From the NCBI GenBank assembly GCA_958299035.1, contig CATQJL010000223.1, forward strand, positions 69,113,006-69,177,005: DNA of 64,000 nucleotides, in the 5' to 3' direction. A model generated the notes under the pieces. The model was not told where the DNA came from, did not search any database, and worked only from the letters and a program-made list of their open reading frames with translations. A program made the position numbers and the translations under genes. Shown piece after piece: positions 55,750 to 64,000 of this stretch. The DNA is from Cylicocyclus nassatus. Its lineage: Eukaryota; Nematoda; Chromadorea; Rhabditida; Strongylidae. Every line of letters begins with the position of its first letter. The stretch's first letter is position 1.

Positions 55750-56117
55750 TCTTCTGAATGTTTTAGAATTTTTAATTCATTGAAACCAACCATTCTCTAC
55801 AAATTAGGTAAGGTGAGTCTAGAGCGTTTCCACGAAGTGACCTTCTTCAGCACTAGGTTTGCAGAGTATAGATTCCAGAAATGGGCGGGTTTTGTGTGAA
55901 GGTGTGGAAATTCACCAATCTCCCATAGTTTTTTGAGTCTGTGCTAACAATGATGGCATAACTGTCAATCAAAAGCGCATTTTTTACCAAAAAAACATAA
56001 ACATATAACAACGATAAGCACGCTCAAATAGACGTGTTCGCTCACGTTCCTGTTAGTGCTGATAACGATGTCAATCCACAGCACATTTTCTACTATTAAC
56101 TTGCTCCACCTCGCTCT
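55750..56117. other. Unassigned interior of the hAT element
   Basis: Upstream of the transposase remnant on the minus strand, where the catalytic part is expected. No such coding is visible. Confidence 0.35.
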
Positions 56118-56119
56118 TA

Positions 56120-56825
56120 TTAGGTCGTCCAGAAAGTTTTTGCACACGAATTTCAAAATTCATAACTTCTGATTTTTCCAACCGATTTGACTGCTTTCAC
56201 TTTTATGTGAAAGGGTAAGCCATGCTCTTTATAACGACATCTCAGCTGCTTAGTAATGGTCATCTGTTGCATAGATAGGAGCGATAGAAGAAAAATGGTC
56301 AAAATTTTAATTTTCTGTGTAGGGTCATAAAAAATCGGAGACTTGCAACAAAAATCGGAGCAGTCAGTACTGTAGGTTCTTTCACCAGCTCTTTCTAACA
56401 GTGCAAAGTTTGCGCCGATTGAGCGTCTCCATGAAAAGTTATGATTTCCCTGAAGAATGCCAAAATAAATCAAATTCGCCTTTTTGTACTGCTTGCTCGG
56501 AAATTATAACTTTTCATGGAGACGCTCAATCGGAGCAAACTTTGCACTGTTAGAAAGAGTTGGTGAAAGAACCTAAAATACCGACTGCTCCGATTTTGTT
56601 GCAAGTTTCTGATTTTTTATGACCCTACACAAAAATTCAAATTTTGAGTGATTTTGTTTTGAGCTTCTATCTATGCAACAGATGACCATTACTAAGCAGC
56701 TGGGATGTCTTTATAAAGAGCATGACTTACCCTTTCACATAAAAGTGAAAGCAGTCAAATCGGTTGAAAAAATCAGAAGTTATGAATTTTTGAAAGTTGT
56801 GCTCAAAAACTTTCGGGACGACCTA
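56120..56825. mobile_element. Foldback element, family TTAGGTCGTCCAGAAAG
   Basis: TTAGGTCGTCCAGAAAGTTT and AAACTTTCGGGACGACCTA are inverted, with TA on both sides. Arms such as TTCATAACTTCTGATTTTTC / GAAAAAATCAGAAGTTATGA stay complementary, and GTTATGATTTCCCTG lies near the centre. It lies wholly within the hAT element, so it inserted later. A one-armed relative is at 9,690. Confidence 0.88.
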
Positions 56826-56831
56826 TACAAT

Positions 56832-57575
56832 ATGTTGGCTTTTATGGGTTACCGGAGCAAATGATTTTTAGAGCCGAGAAGCAAAGAAGCCCTAACATGC
56901 TGTATACCATTCGAAAGCTGAGATCATGGAGAATCGACGTAGACCGTCGACTTTTTTCTAGGTCTTCTGTGCCGCGAGATATGAGGGATTTTATGTGCTT
57001 CAAAAATTAACTGATTTTGTGTCCTCACTTTCTGCTCTCCAAATGAACTCTACGAGAAAGTCGACGGTCTACGTTTGTTAATGAAAACTTGCTCTTTAAC
57101 ACAGATAGATAAGCAGCAGTGATTAGGTCTTCATTTGGCAGAAAACTGCTGTTGAAAATGACCATGTTTTCAGATAAAATGCGGTGTATCTCTCGGTAGA
57201 GGGGGGCTAGAAAGAAGTCGACGGTCTAGGTCGAATCCCCTTTTCCTGAGCTTTCGAATGGTATATAGGTTGCTGGGCGAAAAAACGGACCAGTTTTCAA
57301 AAATGGGGTGGAGATATTTACTATTAGCTTGCTCCAATCCGGCTCCACCAATGTATTGGCTTTTATCGGTTACCGGAGAAAATGATTTTTAGAGCCGGGA
57401 AGCAAAGAAGCCCTATCATGCTGTATACCATTCGAAAGCTGAGATCATGGAGAATCGACATAGACCGTCGACGTTTTTCTAGGTCTTCTGTTTCGCGAGA
57501 TATGAGGGATTTCATGTGCTTCAAAAATTAACTGATTTTGTGTACTTACTTTCTTCTCTCCAAAATGCTACGAGG
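56832..57575. repeat. Duplicated 0.22-kb block within the hAT element
   Basis: The block 56,832-57,055 recurs in direct orientation at 57,351-57,575. Shared words include TTTTTAGAGCC, GCTGTATACCATTCGAAAGC and ATGGAGAATCGAC. Between them 57,180-57,290 carries part of the block inverted (GAGCTTTCGAATGGTATATA, CGACGGTCTAGGTCGA). It appears to be a foldback element plus a partial copy. No ends with a clear target duplication. Confidence 0.65.
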
Positions 57576-57794
57576 ATAAATAAATAATATAAATAAACAT
57601 AAATACCGTTTCTTTAGTGAATTATGAGTGTACTTGTTGTTTGAGGTACTTAGCCTGCTTTTCATAACGATTTTTATCATATTCTCAGAGTACGATACCA
57701 ATCTCAGCCCAGGTGAAGGGGGTCATCGGAAGTTTGGCCTCAAAGTGAAGGGGGTAAGATCCATCACTCCCCCTATCGCAACTATGTTTTAAGT

Positions 57795-57986
57795 GTTTGT
57801 CTCTAATTATTTCCAGGTTTCCAGTAATGATATGTCCACGGTTGCTATCAATATATTGTGTCATTTGTGATTCTCTACACTTACATTTTTGATTAAGAAT
57901 TTGATTTATTTTGTTCGTATCAAGTTCAGCGAGAATAGAATTGTAATTGAAAATTTGCATAGAAATTGGATTTTTGTATTTATATA
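57795..57986 (-). pseudogene. Penelope linker with Cys-rich segment (piece 3)
   Basis: The frame encodes NPISMQIFNYNSILAELDTN, QILNQKCKCRESQMTQYIDS and GHIITGNLEIIRDKHLK. The KCKCRES...D...GHIITGNL stretch is the conserved region between nuclease and RT in this group of elements. The hAT element interrupts it just after DKHLK (duplication TTTTAAGT), and piece 4 follows. Confidence 0.85.
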
Positions 57987-59007
57987 TTAGGTCATTCCGA
58001 AAGTAATTTCGCTTTTTTTCAGACGGGCGCCACATCTGATGGAACAAAGATTTCTAAGAGATCTTGGTAGCGTTCGATCAGCATTTCATCCTCTTTCGAA
58101 TGGTTATGAAATTATTGCAAAACAGTCAATGAGCTTTCAGAAAGTAACCAAAATCTGCGACCTATGCTTTTTGAGATAGTCAAGTTTCACAATTTTTTTA
58201 AACCTTCATATCAATTCTCAGAAGAAGTATAAGTGAAGGTTCGATAGAGCAAACCTCACGGAATACAGTGCAACTTTTTTCTCTTTTCCATATCCTGTCA
58301 TACATTTTTAACAGAATTTTAGATGATGTTACCGATTTCCATACTTGGACAGCTAAATCCTAGTAGAACATCAAACCTTGAGCAGCTCGGGTGTCATTCA
58401 ATGCAGATTTTTCTCCTCTTTTTAATGGGGGCTTTTTGTTTCCGATTCGTTTAGTTTCCGGGGATAAAATCATCATAAATCATTTTTTTTAGGGAGCCCC
58501 AGGCTGTACCCGAAAAACTCGAAATTTGATATTTCGAACCCGTAAGCCCTCACTTGCTTTGTAAAATTAATGCTAACTCATAGTACCATCTTGGTAGTCT
58601 CAAATTCCGAAAAATTATGATGTTTGGTGCGATTGGGGTTGAAGTGCGACTGCCAAAATTTGATGGTTCTGCTAAAAAAACTCTAAAAAATTACGGCGAG
58701 CTACGAGAAAGGGAAAAAAGTAGCACTGTATTCTATAAGCTTTACTCTATCGAATCTTTACTTGAGCTCCTTCTGAGGTTTGATATGAAAGGTTTAAAAA
58801 ATCGTGAAACTTGACCATCTTAAAAAGCATGGGTCGCAGATTTTGGTTATTTTCTGAAAGCTCATTGACTATTTTGCAACAATTCCATAACCCTTAGAAA
58901 GAGAATGAAATTCTGCATCGAATGCTTCTAAGATCTCTCAGAAAACTTTGTTCCGTCACATGTGGCGTCTGTTTCAAAAAAGCGAAATTACTTTCGGAAT
59001 GACCTAA
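57987..59007. mobile_element. Foldback element, family TTAGGTCATTCCGAAAG, copy 2
   Basis: Same exact 20-bp ends as 52,287-53,308, TA on both sides, and nearly the same length (1,021 versus 1,022 bp). The two are collinear: CGATAGAGCAAACCTCACGG, GCAGATTTTTCTCCTC and ATTCCGAAAAATTATGATG in the same places. It lies between pieces 2 and 3 of the Penelope-like element. Confidence 0.93.
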
Positions 59008-59068
59008 TACAAGTCTGCATGGATTGTAATTGATTTTACTATTTTTGAGAATGTTTTTTACGTAACTA
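59008..59068 (-). pseudogene. Penelope linker (piece 2)
   Basis: Only 57-61 bp between two foldback elements. In the reading phase of piece 3 it gives SYVKNILKNSKINYNPCR, which joins without a break to YKYKNPISMQ of piece 3 when the insertion is left out. This short match supports the reconstruction of the insertion order. Confidence 0.75.
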
Positions 59069-60053
59069 TTAGGTTGGTGCAAAAGTTTTGTCAGTTTATT
59101 CAATCCATCGGCAAACATGCTAGAATGAAGATAGGCAAACACTTCAAAGTTTATCCGATGCAGAATTTCTTCCTCTTTCCAGCTGCAAAACTCCCATTGT
59201 GTTTCGTTGCAAGAGTGACGAGATATCTGCTGGAAATTGCAACCACTCATTTTTACCATGCCCAAATTTCGCTTGTTTTCAAAATTTTTGTATGAGACTT
59301 TAGGAGAAGCTCTAATAACCAGCAGATAGGGTAAGCCTTTTGCCAACTAGTGCAATTTTTTGTAGCCCTATGGCTTGTCTTTCAGAATTTCTACGATTTA
59401 TTTTTTGAATTGTCTAAATTTTACATTCAGCTTGTTTTAATCTCGTAGAATATAAGATGTTAAACGCCTCAGTCACCATTCGATGCAACTTCTTCTCCTC
59501 TTTCTAACACTTGTCTTTTCGCCGAGACAGGCGAAATTTGTGGAAAAAATCGCAGTATTTCTCAATTTCAGGAGTGCGCACTGACGTAACCTATGTTTCA
59601 AAATCTTCATAATTTGAAGCGAGAAGCGCTCATTTACTCTGTAATGGTCGCGATAGTAATAATCAAGTGTTGAAACCTCAGTATTCTGGAGGTTTTGCAG
59701 TGTTTGGTGCAATAACAGGTCATGCGATTCATTTTTATTTGACAAAAATCTGAAAAAGCAGCTAAAAAAGAAATCGCACTAGTTGGCAAAAGGCTTGCCC
59801 TATCTGGTGGTTATTAGAACCCCTCCGAAAATTTCATTCAAAAATTTTGAAAATTAGTGAATGTTGGACACGGTAAAAACGAATGGTTGCAATTTGCAGC
59901 AAATATCTCATCACTCTTGCAACGAAACACAATGTGAGTTTAGCTGCTGGAAAGAGGAAGAAATTGGATACATTTTAAAGTTTTTGTTTATCTTCATTCT
60001 AGCGTGTTTGCTGTTGAATTGAAAAAACTGGCAAAACTTTTGCACCGACCTAA
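59069..60053. mobile_element. Foldback element with TTAGGTTGGTGCAAAAG ends
   Basis: TTAGGTTGGTGCAAAAGTTTT matches, inverted, AAAACTTTTGCACCGACCTAA except at one base (each quoted in short: TTAGGTTGGTGCAAAAG, CTTTTGCACCGACCTAA). TA on both sides. Inner arms such as AACACTTCAAAGTTTATCC and TACATTTTAAAGTTTTTG remain related. No transposase. Confidence 0.9.
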
Positions 60054-60054
60054 T

Positions 60055-60925
60055 ATTATTGATAATTTATTTAGATTGATTTCGTCTAGTATTTATGGAT
60101 ATATTCAACTTTGATATTGTTATAATTATTAATATTTTGTTTTTCTTCTTTGTTAACATTGAACATAAATTTGCAAAGTATACTAAGAGTAGTTATTTTT
60201 ATATTTTCTTCAATTTTCATTAGAAATGTGGTATCAAAATATGCTGCAATTACTTGTTTTATAAAACTTTTTTTTTCAATGAAGGATATATTGAAATAAA
60301 TCTTGTAGTGTGTTCTTACTATTAATAGTTTTCAAAAATAAATCTAGTGTTTCTTTATTTTTATTTTTATGCCTGTATTGGCTACGTATTCTGTCTTTTG
60401 TTATTTTCAAATTATAGTAAGGATGTGTTTCTTTTTGTAAAAGAGGGTTATCAATATCGGATAAATTTCCATATCCTTTAATGTTGTCATTCAATCCAAA
60501 AGGATATGCTGCGTTGAGTAATTTGATCCAGAATAGTCTTTTACTTACCAAGACATTCTTGTCTTTATTGTTTTCCAAACTATCTAGTATTTGAACCGTC
60601 ATGCTTCTATTTGTGCATTTTTTGAAGTGATCATGTAGAAAGTTACTTATATCATTCTTTTTAAAATGATAAAAGTGTTCTCTTATCCTGCTTTTCAGAT
60701 TCCTAGTCGTTAAACCTACATATTGTTTATTGCATTCATTACATGTGATGCATCAGATGACATTGCTATTTTTGCAATTGCTGTTGTTTGTGCAAAATGT
60801 GTATATTTTTAATTTGTTGAATTACTTATGATATATGGATTGTGATCCATTTGTCTACAAATGACGCATTTTGAACAACATGCAGTTGTGTTGTCATCGT
60901 TACCAAAATTGTCTAGTGTGTACAT
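60055..60925 (-). pseudogene. Penelope N-terminal GIY-YIG endonuclease (piece 1)
   Basis: The best start is ATG at 60,925 (MYTLDNFGNDDNTTACCSKC). The Cys pairs CCSKCVIC precede the nuclease and may form the zinc-binding motif known upstream of GIY-YIG in Naiad-type elements. After a frame change the nuclease core reads SNVI-stop-CITCNECN, then KQYVGLTTRNLKSRIREH (YIG part and conserved Arg/His) and SNFLHDHFKKC. The frame 60,602-60,276 then gives LFWIKLLNAAYPFGLND. The family has a catalytic Glu two or three residues before F/Y-W-I; here Arg is found. The nuclease nicks target DNA. Stop codons and the missing Glu mark it as dead. Confidence 0.82.
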
Positions 60926-60944
60926 TTTGCTAACCTTACTTTTA

Positions 60945-61450
60945 TGAAATTATGATTGTTTATAATAATTATAAGCATTGCAAGACGTAGTTTTTCGAGA
61001 CCACTTGAATAACTTCCTAGTCGGCAGGTCTTTACCTCAGGAAGTGCGGGAGATAATGATTTGGCAGGGCTGCTGCCAGGGTTCATGACCGACCCTGTTT
61101 GTGTTTAGTGAGTTTTTGAAACTTTGGTTTACAAATGAGTAAACGGGACTCATGGAGTCGCAGGGGGGGGGGGTATACCCCCATGTCCCCACATCCCCAC
61201 TGGTTTCACCCATCATGGTGTCCCCCTATTTTTGAAGAACAAGAGGTATGGCCCTCTTATCAAAGAATTTGTAAGGTATTTGCAATAAAACAATATCTTA
61301 CGATAAAACAAAAATAAAAATAAACTTACCTATTTTATTTTCGATTATTCATGAGTAAGTTATTGATAAATATATTTGATAAATAAATTTTGATTATGAT
61401 ATTCAGACAAAATAACATAAATTTAGATGCAGCATTTTTTTGTATACATA
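60945..61450 (-). other. 5' region of the Penelope-like element and unassigned DNA
   Basis: Upstream of the GIY-YIG start on the minus strand. GGCAGGGCTGCTGCCAGG (61,063-61,080) is self-complementary. 61,160-61,172 is a G-run inside a short frame that ends near 61,317. I could not place the 5' end of the element. Confidence 0.3.
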
Positions 61451-61452
61451 TA

Positions 61453-62199
61453 TTAGGTTGAACCGAAAGTTCTTTCCCCCCATTTTCAAAAAATCATAAC
61501 TTCTTTCCGTCACGACGGTTTTGCACAGTTCAAATTTTATTAGAAAGCGTAAAGCATGTAGTTTCCAACAGTCTTTTTCCAACAGTCCAACAGACTTTCC
61601 AGTATGTTCACATTGCAGAGATAAAAATGAAAGAACGAAAACATCCGAAATTCGGAATTTTTGAGAAACAATTCCGAAAATCTAGGAACTGCGCGATAAA
61701 ATCCAGAAAAGCCATTATCCTAATTTTTCTTATATTTGATTACTAACTGAGTTAAGTTTGTGCTGATCGAGCTTTTCTTTCAAAAGTTATGATTTTTTGA
61801 AAAAAATGCGAAAAAATCCATTCCTTAAGAATTCTTAGGAAATTGATTTTTCGGCATTATTTTTCAAAAAATCATAACTTTTGAAAGAAGGGGTCGACCA
61901 GCATGAACTTGACTCAGATAGTAATCAAATGTAAGAGAGATTAGGATAATGGCTTTTCTGGATTTTATCGCGCAGTTCCTAGATTTTTGGAATTGTTTCT
62001 CAAAAATTCCGAATTTCGAATGTTTTCGTTCTTTCATTTTTATCTCTGCAAAATGAACATACTGGAAAGTCTCCAAGGGACTGTTGGAAACTACATGCTT
62101 TACGCTTTCTGATAAAATTTGAACTGTGCAAAACCGTTGTGACGGAAAGAAGTTATGATTTTTTGAAAATGGGGGGAAAGAACTTTCGGTTCAACCTAA
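61453..62199. mobile_element. Foldback element with TTAGGTTGAACCGAAAG ends
   Basis: TTAGGTTGAACCGAAAGTTC and GAACTTTCGGTTCAACCTAA are exact inverted ends with TA on both sides. The arms are highly complementary to the centre (for example TCATAACTTCTTTCCGTCAC / GTGACGGAAAGAAGTTATGA and GCGCGATAAAATCCAGAAAA / TTTTCTGGATTTTATCGCGC). No transposase. Confidence 0.93.
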
Positions 62200-62242
62200 T
62201 AATTATAAAATTATTTAACAATATTGATATTATTAATTTATA

Positions 62243-63265
62243 TTAGGTCGTTCCGAAAGTAATGTCGCTTTTTTCAAATGAACGCCACCTTTCATGGAAT
62301 CAATTTTTTTTGAAAGATCCTAAAAGCATTCGATGCAGCATTTTATCCTCTTTCTAATGATTGTAATTTCATTGCATAATTTTCAATGAACTTTTGAAAA
62401 ATCAACAAAATCTGCGACCCATTTTTTTTGCCATGGTCAAGTTCGGCTATTTTTCCAAATTTGTGTACCGACTCTCCAAAAAAGTACATGTGGCAGATAA
62501 ATAGAGCAGACGTAATAGGACACAGAGTTATTACTTTCTTTTCCTTAGCTTGCTTCTTAGAGTTTCTGGAATCAATTCTAAAATGCCATCAAATTCCATA
62601 TTTGGTCAACTCAAACCTCACAGAACAATAATCGGCAGGCAACTTGGGTGTCATTCGACGCAGCTTTTTCTCCTCTTTTTACCACCTGTTTTTTGTTTCT
62701 AATTTATCAAGTTTTCCGGGATAAAATCATCATAATTCAACTTTTCCAGGGCGCCCCAAGCTGTACCCGGAATTTTCGAAAGTCGCTAATCTGAGGCGAT
62801 AAACGCTCGTTTGCTTTGTAAAATTAGTGCAAAACCATAATCCATCTTCGTAAGCTTCAAAATTCGAAGATTTCTTGGTGTTTGATGCATTTTTGTCTGA
62901 GACGAGCCTGCCAAAATTCGGTGGTTCCATCAAAAAAATCTGTACAAAAATTATGAAGCTCTATAAAGTAGAAAAAAGTTGTGCTGTTTCCTGTGGGGTT
63001 TGTTCTATCCATACGTAACTTGGACTCCTTCCGGGAGTTGTTATCAAAATTTAGAATAATTGTGAAACTTGACCTTTTCAAAAAGCATGGGTCGCAGATT
63101 CTGATAAATTTTCCAGAGTTTATTCAATTTTGTGCGGTTATTATATAACCTTTAGAAAGAGAATGAAATGCTGCATCAAACGCTACCAGGATCTCTTACA
63201 CATCTTTGTTCCATGAGATGTGGCGTACGTATAAAAAAAGCGACATTACTTTTGGAACGACCTAA
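62243..63265. mobile_element. Foldback element, relative of the TTAGGTCATTCC family
   Basis: TTAGGTCGTTCCGAAAGTAA and TTACTTTTGGAACGACCTAA are inverted with TA on both sides. Length (1,023 bp) and internal order match 52,287-53,308 and 57,987-59,007, but the sequence is clearly diverged. It carries CGATGCAGCATTTTATCC at 62,333 and CGACGCAGCTTTTTCTCC at 62,657. Confidence 0.9.
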
Positions 63266-63327
63266 TATTTAATGTTAAATATTGTAAATTAATGATTGAG
63301 TTAATTTTTGTATAAATTAATGATATA

Positions 63328-64000
63328 TTCGGTTGTCCCGAAAGTTTTGTCCTTTTTCAACCTATCATAAAAAGGCGTAGAACGAAGATAGGGAAACGTT
63401 CTAAGCACTATCCGACGCGTCTTTTCCTTCTCTTTCTGACTTTCATGATTACATGCCAATTAATCTTTTGTTCATTGAGATAAACGCCGAAATTTCGAAC
63501 CCATGGTTTTTACTATGTCCAAGTTTGGCAAATTTTCACATTTTTTATTTTTGACTTTCGGAAAAGCTTTGGCAACAGTTAGATAGAGCAAACAAAGGGC
63601 AATATAATGCAATTTTGCGGCATCTATAGCCAGTCTTGAAAATTTTTTAGAATTATTTTTCTGATGCTATCAAATTCCACTTTTGGTGATGCCAAAAGTC
63701 AGAAATCATGAAACGGCGCACAACTAAGGTGTTATTCGATGCAGCTTTTCCTCCTCTTTCCAGTGAGTGTATATTCTCTCCATTTTGCGGGGTCTTTGGC
63801 GATAAAATTTTCATAATTTTTGAAATTGACCCCACCCCAGCGTGTACACGTAAAATGCAAAATCTTATATTTCGAAGCAGTAAACGCTCATTTGCTTTGT
63901 AAAAATAGTGGATAATCGTAATCGGTTTTTGAAAGCTTCAAAATCCGCATTTGTTAATGTCCGAGGCGTTTCTGTATTTTAGAACTTCGCAAAAGTGAAG
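63328..64000. mobile_element. Left part of a foldback element cut by the window end
   Basis: TTCGGTTGTCCCGAAAGTTT follows TA and differs by one base from the end at 49,793. The order of internal motifs (CCGACGCGTCTTTTCC at 63,411, GTTAGATAGAGCAAAC at 63,582, CGATGCAGCTTTTCCTCC at 63,738) matches the other elements. The right end lies outside the window. Confidence 0.8.

Larger units (their letters stand above)
54278..57786 (-). mobile_element. hAT element with transposase remnants, inserted in the Penelope-like element
   Basis: The left end CATAGGTGCGATAGGGGGAG and right end (read inwards) CATAGTTGCGATAGGGGGAG are inverted and flanked by a perfect 8-bp duplication TTTTAAGT (54,270-54,277; 57,787-57,794). 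Two (A)GGTGAAGGGGG motifs lie inside each end in the same orientation. The minus strand carries two overlapping frames with a hAT dimerisation region and an acidic frame. The upstream catalytic part is missing: the right half contains a foldback element (56,120-56,825) and duplicated non-coding blocks. Confidence 0.92.
50671..60940 (-). mobile_element. Penelope-like element (permuted, N-terminal GIY-YIG), split by nested insertions
   Basis: Six minus-strand pieces (60,925-60,055; 59,066-59,008; 57,986-57,795; 54,269-53,311; 52,286-51,993; 51,042-50,671; together about 2.75 kb) read in order as one protein. They are separated by four TA-flanked foldback elements and a hAT element with its own 8-bp duplication. 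The order of domains is GIY-YIG nuclease, linker, Cys-rich KCKCRES, then RT with DKASNNFGIICKKFYI, a DFTNMFTSL motif A, YVDD and the FPFQVKRF thumb region. Canonical Penelope elements have the nuclease at the C-terminus; N-terminal placement is known from the Naiad/Chlamys clade. A few stops besides the insertions show that it is dead. Confidence 0.85.

Noticed and set aside
52287..63750. Regularly spaced short motifs that could suggest a CRISPR array
   Set aside because: Spacing is 320-330 bp, not 30-40 bp, the repeats are imperfect and lie inside TIR elements of a eukaryotic genome.
1..64000. Naming a species or phylum firmly
   Set aside because: Element types fit several invertebrate groups; no host gene or rRNA is present to decide.

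Overview
The window is repeat-dominated DNA from a eukaryote, most likely an invertebrate animal. The element types point there: a Ty3/gypsy retroelement of the kind annotated as K02A2.6-like, a Penelope-like element with its GIY-YIG nuclease at the N-terminus, a Rep-helicase Helitron, hAT elements and many TA-flanked mariner-type foldback elements. A nematode is my first guess, because of the Ty3 type and the short TTTTACAG-like acceptors, but the sequence does not prove it. I found no complete host gene, tRNA, rRNA, CRISPR array or prokaryotic operon. Most open frames in the window are arms of inverted-repeat elements.

Layout. 0-3 kb: the end of a dispersed repeat carrying a coiled-coil exon, foldback debris and a short palindromic Helitron. 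3-6 kb: mostly unassigned, with a TCGAATA-rich patch. 6.07-8.27 kb: a hAT-like element that is one 2.2-kb imperfect palindrome. 10.1-14.4 kb: a second copy of the coiled-coil exon, then a large foldback interrupted by four smaller elements. 14.9-17.6 kb: repeat R1, whose inverted copy R2 lies at 26.7-29.2 kb and whose partial copy R3 lies at 26.0-26.7 kb. 20.8-25.6 kb: a Ty3/gypsy element on the minus strand with both LTRs, PBS and PPT but a broken gag-pol. 31.7-35.4 kb: a TIR element of unknown superfamily whose flanks match an uninterrupted paralog at 30.4-30.9 kb. 39.4-47.3 kb: a full-length Helitron on the minus strand with both termini visible and a decayed Rep-helicase gene. 47.5-48.9 kb: a hAT-like non-autonomous element. 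48.9-64 kb: a dense nest of 0.7-1.0 kb foldback elements, each with TTAGG...CCTAA ends and TA duplications.

The main find in that nest is a Penelope-like element on the minus strand between about 60.9 and 50.7 kb. It is split into six pieces by four foldback elements and one hAT element, and the hAT element holds a further foldback element. Read in order, the pieces give GIY-YIG nuclease, linker, a Cys-rich segment, then reverse transcriptase with YVDD, then thumb. This is the permuted (Naiad-type) order.

Other signals stand out. Three hAT-like elements carry paired AGTGAAGG subterminal motifs at both ends. Filled and empty insertion sites within the window define the borders of a Helitron, a TAA-flanked MITE and a TIR element. 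Foldback elements with different TIRs share internal motifs.
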